Source of the DNA: Gammaproteobacteria bacterium
GTDB taxonomy: Bacteria; Pseudomonadota; Gammaproteobacteria; DRJJ01
Length of the DNA: 9,179 nucleotides
Assembly: GCA_011052255.1 (NCBI GenBank)
Contig: DRJJ01000102.1
Location: forward strand, 1-9,179
Direction: 5' to 3'
Position 1 is the stretch's first letter, and each line of letters starts with the position of its first letter. Below, piece by piece: positions 6,259-9,179 of the stretch. The translations under genes were made by a program, and so were the position numbers. The notes beneath the pieces were generated by a model, which was not told where the DNA came from, searched no databases, and saw only the letters and a list, made by a program, of their open reading frames with translations.

Positions 6259-8046
6259 CTAATTTCCACCAGATTTGCTCTTGATGTGATGTTGCTTCTT
6301 ATTAGCAAGCAATTGATTATATTCTGATAATTCAGTTTCACTAATTGTCTGCCCAAGTATCTTGTCATATAATTCGTCAATTCGCTGGTCAGTAGCGGTA
6401 CCAGACAGCCTTTCGAGGGTATCCTGCAGCTCAGCCAGCAGGCCTTGATCGTCACCAAACAGCTCCATTTGCGCCAGTTTGCTCAGGTGGCTGGCAACCT
6501 CTGTTTCACGCCAGCGTTCGAGCAGGGCCGCACTATTTAAATGTGGGTCTTTATTCATTATTTCAAGTAGTTGGCAAAGTAAATCCATGCCCGGGTGCTG
6601 TATACCGGTAAGTGTGGGTAGCTCGCTGAGCTGGCTGACCAGACCGGGATGCTGCAAAATAATAGCGATGGCCAGTCTGACCGGTGTACGTGCGGGGGGC
6701 GAGTGAGGCCGTGCCGGCGGCACACGTTGCCGCGATGCGGGCTGGCTGGCGCTACCCAGATGGTCGGCCTGGATGCGCGCCAGTTGTGCCAGCTGGTCCC
6801 GCATCATTTTTTTGTATACCGGGTCCGGAATTTTTTCCAGCAGTGGTTTGGCTGCGGCTACCAGCCGTGCGCGGCCATCAACGCTGCTCATGTCCAGGTC
6901 CTGCATCAGGGTATCGAACAGGTAGGCGGATAGCGGCCGGGCATCCTGAAAACGGGCCTCGAAGGCGTCTTTGCCATCGCTGCGTACCATGGTGTCCGGG
7001 TCTTCCCCGTCGGGCAGGAACAGGAAGCGTGCCTCACGGCCTTCTCGTTGCGCTGGCAGCGCATTTTCCAGCGCACGCCAGGCCGCGGCACGACCGGCGC
7101 GGTCACCGTCAAAGCAAAAAATCACCTCCCGTACGGTGCGATAGATGACCTCCATATGGTCTACGGTAGTAGCGGTGCCAAGGGTTGCCACTGCATAGTC
7201 AATGCCATGCTGCGCCAGCGCGACCACATCCAGGTAGCCTTCGACTACCAGCAGTCGTTGCAGGCGGCTACCTGTCTTGCGCGCCTGATACAGGCCGTAG
7301 AGCTCTCGGCCCTTGTGAAACACCGGGGTCTCGGACGAATTCAGGTACTTGGGGCCGCTGGCCTCGCCTGAGGGACTCTCGAGCTCGCGCCCACCAAACG
7401 CAATGGTGCGGCCGCGGCGGTCGAGTATCGGGATCATGATGCGGTTGCGGAAACGATCGTAGGGACCGTTGCGACCTTTTTCGACCACCATGCCGGAATC
7501 GATCAGTGTTTTAAGGGCGAACGGTTCACGGCCGAGTTCATCAATCAGGTTGTTCCAGCCTGGCGGGGCAAAACCAAAGCCGTATTGTGCAGCGATCTCG
7601 CCACTAAAACCGCGTTGTTTCAGGTAATCGATAGCCTGACTGGCCTGCGGGTGGCTGCGCAGTTGTTGCTGATAATAGAGTGAGGCGCGTTCGAGTATGT
7701 CATACAGTTTGCCGGTATGCGGATGGCTGCTCTGGCTGTGGCCCTGTTCATACGGAATTTCCAGGCCAGCTTGTCCGGCCAGGTCCTCAATGGCTTCAAC
7801 AAAACCCAGGTGTTCATACTCCATCAGAAATCCGAGCGCGGTGCCGTGTGCGCCGCAGCCAAAGCAGTGGTAAAATTGCTTGTTAGGGCTGACCGTAAAC
7901 GAGGGTGTTTTTTCGGTATGGAATGGACAACAGGCCTTGTATTCATGACCGGCCTTTTTTAACTGCACACGGCTGTCTATCACGTCGACGATATCAACGC
8001 GGTTCATTAGCTCATCAATGAATGATTGGGGAATCCTGCCGGACAT
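6259..8046 (-). CDS. dnaG: DNA primase DnaG
   Basis: The 595-residue protein synthesises the RNA primers for Okazaki fragments and works with the replicative helicase DnaB. The N-terminal zinc-binding domain (about 1-100) has CCPFH (39-43) and CFGCG (61-65), giving the expected ligands Cys40, His43, Cys61 and Cys64. The polymerase core follows: RFRNRIMIPI (198-207), then the TOPRIM elements VVEGYLDVVAL (267-277) with catalytic Glu269 and CFDGDRAG (311-318) with the metal-binding DGD. A Pro/Arg-rich linker (about 433-457) leads to the C-terminal helicase-binding domain (about 458-595). The length is close to E. coli DnaG (581). The start MSGRIPQSFIDEL is the standard family start; AGG nine bases upstream is a modest ribosome-binding site, in keeping with low primase expression. 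A GC-rich palindrome lies 60-80 bases upstream in the gap to yqeY. rpoD follows 89 bases downstream. Confidence 0.99.
   Translation of the reverse strand: MSGRIPQSFIDELMNRVDIVDVIDSRVQLKKAGHEYKACCPFHTEKTPSFTVSPNKQFYHCFGCGAHGTALGFLMEYEHLGFVEAIEDLAGQAGLEIPYEQGHSQSSHPHTGKLYDILERASLYYQQQLRSHPQASQAIDYLKQRGFSGEIAAQYGFGFAPPGWNNLIDELGREPFALKTLIDSGMVVEKGRNGPYDRFRNRIMIPILDRRGRTIAFGGRELESPSGEASGPKYLNSSETPVFHKGRELYGLYQARKTGSRLQRLLVVEGYLDVVALAQHGIDYAVATLGTATTVDHMEVIYRTVREVIFCFDGDRAGRAAAWRALENALPAQREGREARFLFLPDGEDPDTMVRSDGKDAFEARFQDARPLSAYLFDTLMQDLDMSSVDGRARLVAAAKPLLEKIPDPVYKKMMRDQLAQLARIQADHLGSASQPASRQRVPPARPHSPPARTPVRLAIAIILQHPGLVSQLSELPTLTGIQHPGMDLLCQLLEIMNKDPHLNSAALLERWRETEVASHLSKLAQMELFGDDQGLLAELQDTLERLSGTATDQRIDELYDKILGQTISETELSEYNQLLANKKQHHIKSKSGGN
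6538..6567 (-). promoter_or_regulatory. Candidate sigma32 heat-shock promoter inside dnaG
   Basis: On the minus strand, CTTGAA (6562-6567) is separated by 15 bases from CCACATTTA (6538-6546), which differs at one base from the CCCCATTTA form of the sigma32 -10 element. The spacing falls within the normal 13-17. The site lies in an AT-rich patch of the dnaG 3' end, coding for residues around 494-504, about 370 bases before the rpoD start. E. coli is known to carry a heat-shock promoter for rpoD within dnaG, so both position and sequence fit. It overlaps coding sequence, so chance cannot be excluded. Confidence 0.42.
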
Positions 8047-8106
8047 GGTTATAAGCCTACAGCATTAGGTATAAAGGGGAAGGGTTTATGGTATCTGGCT
8101 TTAGCT

Positions 8107-8127
8107 CCCTCTCCCTCAGGGAGAGGG
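8107..8127. repeat. GC-rich palindrome CCCTCTCCC-TCA-GGGAGAGGG
   Basis: Two perfect 9-base arms (8107-8115 and 8119-8127) surround a three-base loop in the yqeY-dnaG gap. No T-run follows on the minus strand, so this is not a standard terminator. Palindromes of this CCCTCTCCC/GGGAGAGGG kind occur as dispersed intergenic repeats in many proteobacterial genomes, as far as I recall. As RNA it would be a stable hairpin between a highly expressed upstream part and dnaG. Confidence 0.7.
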
Positions 8128-8158
8128 GACTAAGGGTATCTAATTGGACACTAGTCTT

Positions 8159-8608
8159 TCAGGACAAACGAGCTTTAATCGTCTGACTAACCTTACCCAT
8201 ATCGGCGCGCCCGGCCATCTGCGGTTTCAGGATGCCCATAACCTTGCCCATGTCCTTGATTGAGGCGGCACCGCTTTTCTCGATGGCTTCGTTGACCAGG
8301 CTTTCTATTTCATCGGCGCTGAGTGCGGCCGGCAAATAGGGCTGCAGAACGGTTATTTCAAATTCTTCCTGTTTGACCAGATCATCGCGGCTGGCTTTTT
8401 CAAACTGGCTGATGGATTCGCGACGTTGTTTGATCATCTTGTCGATAATGCTGATCACGCGGGTATCGTCTTCCTGCAGATCAATGCGCTCATCGACCTC
8501 AATCTGTTTGATCGCAGCAGTGGTCAGACGAATAACACCCAGGCGTGGCTTGTCGCCCGCGCGCATAGCGTTTTTCATATCATCAGTGATGGTCTGTTTC
8601 AGGGACAT
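8159..8608 (-). CDS. yqeY: GatB/YqeY domain protein
   Basis: The 149-residue protein is a free-standing GatB/YqeY domain, related to the C-terminal tRNA-binding part of the GatB subunit of the Asp/Glu-tRNA amidotransferase. Typical features are the start MSLKQTITDDMKNAMRAGDK, then LGVIRLTTAAIKQIEVDER (23-41), the charged KMIKQRRESISQFEKASRDDL segment (57-77), EITVLQPYLP (84-93), and the C-terminal GKVMGILKPQMAGRADMG block (121-138). The length is the family norm. Its precise role is not established; tRNA interaction is an inference from the GatB similarity. It sits between rpsU (84 bases upstream) and dnaG (112 bases downstream), as in Pseudomonas-type operons. The ATG has no clear ribosome-binding site, but it is the standard family start. 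Confidence 0.96.
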   Translation of the reverse strand: MSLKQTITDDMKNAMRAGDKPRLGVIRLTTAAIKQIEVDERIDLQEDDTRVISIIDKMIKQRRESISQFEKASRDDLVKQEEFEITVLQPYLPAALSADEIESLVNEAIEKSGAASIKDMGKVMGILKPQMAGRADMGKVSQTIKARLS

Positions 8609-8626
8609 AGTGCTGGTGCTGATGGT

Positions 8627-8672
8627 TTAGCGTAATGTCGGCATACCCGAGCGGGTAATGGCGTTGCGCTAA
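8627..8672. repeat. Nested inverted repeats in the rpsU-yqeY gap
   Basis: Outer arms TTAGCG (8627-8632) and CGCTAA (8667-8672) enclose an inner hairpin TACCC-GAGC-GGGTA (8644-8657). The structure occupies about half of the 84-base gap after rpsU. No T-run follows on the minus strand. In E. coli a weak terminator after rpsU reduces transcription into dnaG; this could play a similar attenuating or processing role, but the evidence is only positional. Confidence 0.4.
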
Positions 8673-8692
8673 TAACGATCAGCCAACGTAAA

Positions 8693-8908
8693 TCAGTAGT
8701 TGCGTACGCGACGAACAGAATCACGCGACACTTTTTTAGCATGTCGTTTAACAGCGGCAGCGGCTTTACGCTTGCGCTCTTCGGTAGGCTTTTCATAATA
8801 TTCGCGACGACGAATTTCAGAAATAATACCGGCTTTTTCGCAAGAACGCTTGAAGCGGCGCAGGGCGATATCAAACGGTTCGTTTTCTTTTACACGTACG
8901 CTTGGCAT
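8693..8908 (-). CDS. rpsU: 30S ribosomal protein S21
   Basis: The 71-residue protein is S21, a very basic small-subunit protein that helps the 30S particle initiate translation. It has the family core VKENEPFDIALRRFKRSCEK near the N-terminus, followed by RRREYYEKPTEERKRKAAAA and the basic tail VKRHAKKVSRDSVRRVRNY. Length equals E. coli S21. An ATG nine codons further upstream is open in frame, but the start MPSVRVKENEP matches the family N-terminus, and AAGG lies 11 bases before it. It is the first gene of the minus-strand operon and diverges from tsaD across 101 bases. High expression relative to dnaG and rpoD is expected; hairpins in the following gaps may set the difference. Confidence 0.98.
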   Translation of the reverse strand: MPSVRVKENEPFDIALRRFKRSCEKAGIISEIRRREYYEKPTEERKRKAAAAVKRHAKKVSRDSVRRVRNY

Positions 8909-8929
8909 ACAATTCAGTACCTTGTTTGG

Positions 8930-8958
8930 TTTCAATAGTTGGCCCAGGCGGCTATGCT
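8930..8958 (+). promoter_or_regulatory. Weak candidate promoter for tsaD
   Basis: TTTCAA (8930-8935) and TATGCT (8953-8958) are spaced by 17 bases on the plus strand. They match the consensus at three and four of six positions. The location between the divergent genes is right, but the match is weak and other sites are possible. Confidence 0.18.
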
Positions 8959-8976
8959 GCCCCGACAGAACGCGAA

Positions 8977-9005
8977 ATCTTACTCCTGAGACAGGAAAAA
9001 AGCAA
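8977..9005 (-). promoter_or_regulatory. Candidate sigma70 promoter for the rpsU operon
   Basis: On the minus strand, TTGCTT (9000-9005) and TAAGAT (8977-8982) are spaced by exactly 17 bases. This would give a leader of about 60 bases before rpsU. The matches are three and four of six. A small inverted repeat TCCTG-AGA-CAGGA lies in the spacer (8984-8996). It would overlap the start region of the divergent tsaD mRNA. Confidence 0.35.
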
Positions 9006-9009
9006 AATT

Positions 9010-9179
9010 ATGGTCGTGCTGGGCATCGAAACTTCCTGTGATGAAAGTGCCGTGGCGCTGTATGACAGCGAGCGCGGCCTGCTGGGCCACCGTTTATACA
9101 GCCAGATTGCGCTGCATGCACAATATGGCGGGGTGGTGCCGGAGCTTGCATCGCGTGACCACGTCCGTAAAACATTACC
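9010..9179 (+). CDS. tsaD: tRNA t6A threonylcarbamoyltransferase TsaD (5' part)
   Basis: The window contains the first 56 codons; the gene runs off the right edge. TsaD (formerly Gcp/YgjD) transfers the threonylcarbamoyl group to A37 of tRNAs that read ANN codons, acting with TsaB and TsaE. The visible part is diagnostic: VVLGIETSCDESAVALYD (2-19), the nucleotide-binding start of the ASKHA fold, then LYSQIALHAQYGGVVPELAS, containing the conserved GGVVPE block, then RDHVRKTL. It aligns with E. coli TsaD residue by residue here. The ATG at 9010 is the family start; AGGA about 13 bases upstream is a distant ribosome-binding site. It diverges from rpsU, the standard arrangement in gammaproteobacteria. 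Its substrates include the tRNA-Ile2 class encoded at the other end of this locus, since Ile tRNAs carry t6A. Confidence 0.98.
   Translation, partial: MVVLGIETSCDESAVALYDSERGLLGHRLYSQIALHAQYGGVVPELASRDHVRKTL

Noticed and set aside
6684..7148. 154-codon plus-strand frame antisense to dnaG
   Set aside because: It follows from GC-rich third positions in dnaG and encodes Arg/Pro/Gly-rich sequence without recognisable motifs.
8909..8935. Nine-codon N-terminal extension of rpsU
   Set aside because: S21 proteins start at MPxxxVxENEP, which corresponds to the ATG at 8906-8908.
8977..8999. LexA-type box in the rpsU promoter region
   Set aside because: CTGT is present, but the matching ACAG at the required spacing is absent; only a short CCTG/CAGG inverted repeat is seen.

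Overview
This window is chromosomal DNA from a gammaproteobacterium. The right half is the macromolecular-synthesis locus: tsaD (partial, + strand) diverges from rpsU-yqeY-dnaG-rpoD (all - strand), followed by a tRNA with anticodon CAT. Having yqeY between rpsU and dnaG, and a CAU tRNA after rpoD, resembles the Pseudomonas arrangement more than the E. coli one (rpsU-dnaG-rpoD). The proteins are very close to E. coli RpoD, DnaG and S21 in their conserved blocks. I cannot name the genus.

Layout from left to right: a YaiI/YqxD-family (DUF188) protein gene (18-473, -); a small two-helix membrane protein gene (664-831, -) with a possible overlapping 24-codon leader ORF (824-898); a gene-poor, AT-rich stretch (899-1334) whose right end stays open in frame with the lipase gene's stop codon; a class-3 lipase-like hydrolase (1335-2414, -); an exported M20-family amidohydrolase (2596-3912, -); a spacer; tRNA-Ile2(CAU) (4181-4257, -); rpoD (4334-6169, -); dnaG (6259-8046, -); yqeY (8159-8608, -); rpsU (8693-8908, -); and the first 56 codons of tsaD (9010 to the window end, +).

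How it works together: rpsU (ribosomal protein S21), dnaG (primase) and rpoD (housekeeping sigma factor) feed translation, replication and transcription, and are co-transcribed in known relatives. Intergenic hairpins (8107-8127, 8627-8672, 4294-4332) and a sigma32-like promoter match inside the dnaG 3' end (6538-6567) are candidates for how output differs between genes of one transcript. The left half (lipase-like enzyme, secreted amidohydrolase, small membrane protein) is more AT-rich with long spacers. It looks like variable chromosome next to a tRNA, but no integrase, transposase, att duplication or CRISPR array is visible.

I do not see a convincing new multi-gene system. The points most worth a second look are regulatory: the sigma32-like site in dnaG, the GC-rich palindrome before dnaG, the overlap of the post-rpoD hairpin with a tRNA promoter candidate, the in-frame open tail behind the lipase stop codon, and the small ORF overlapping the membrane-protein start.
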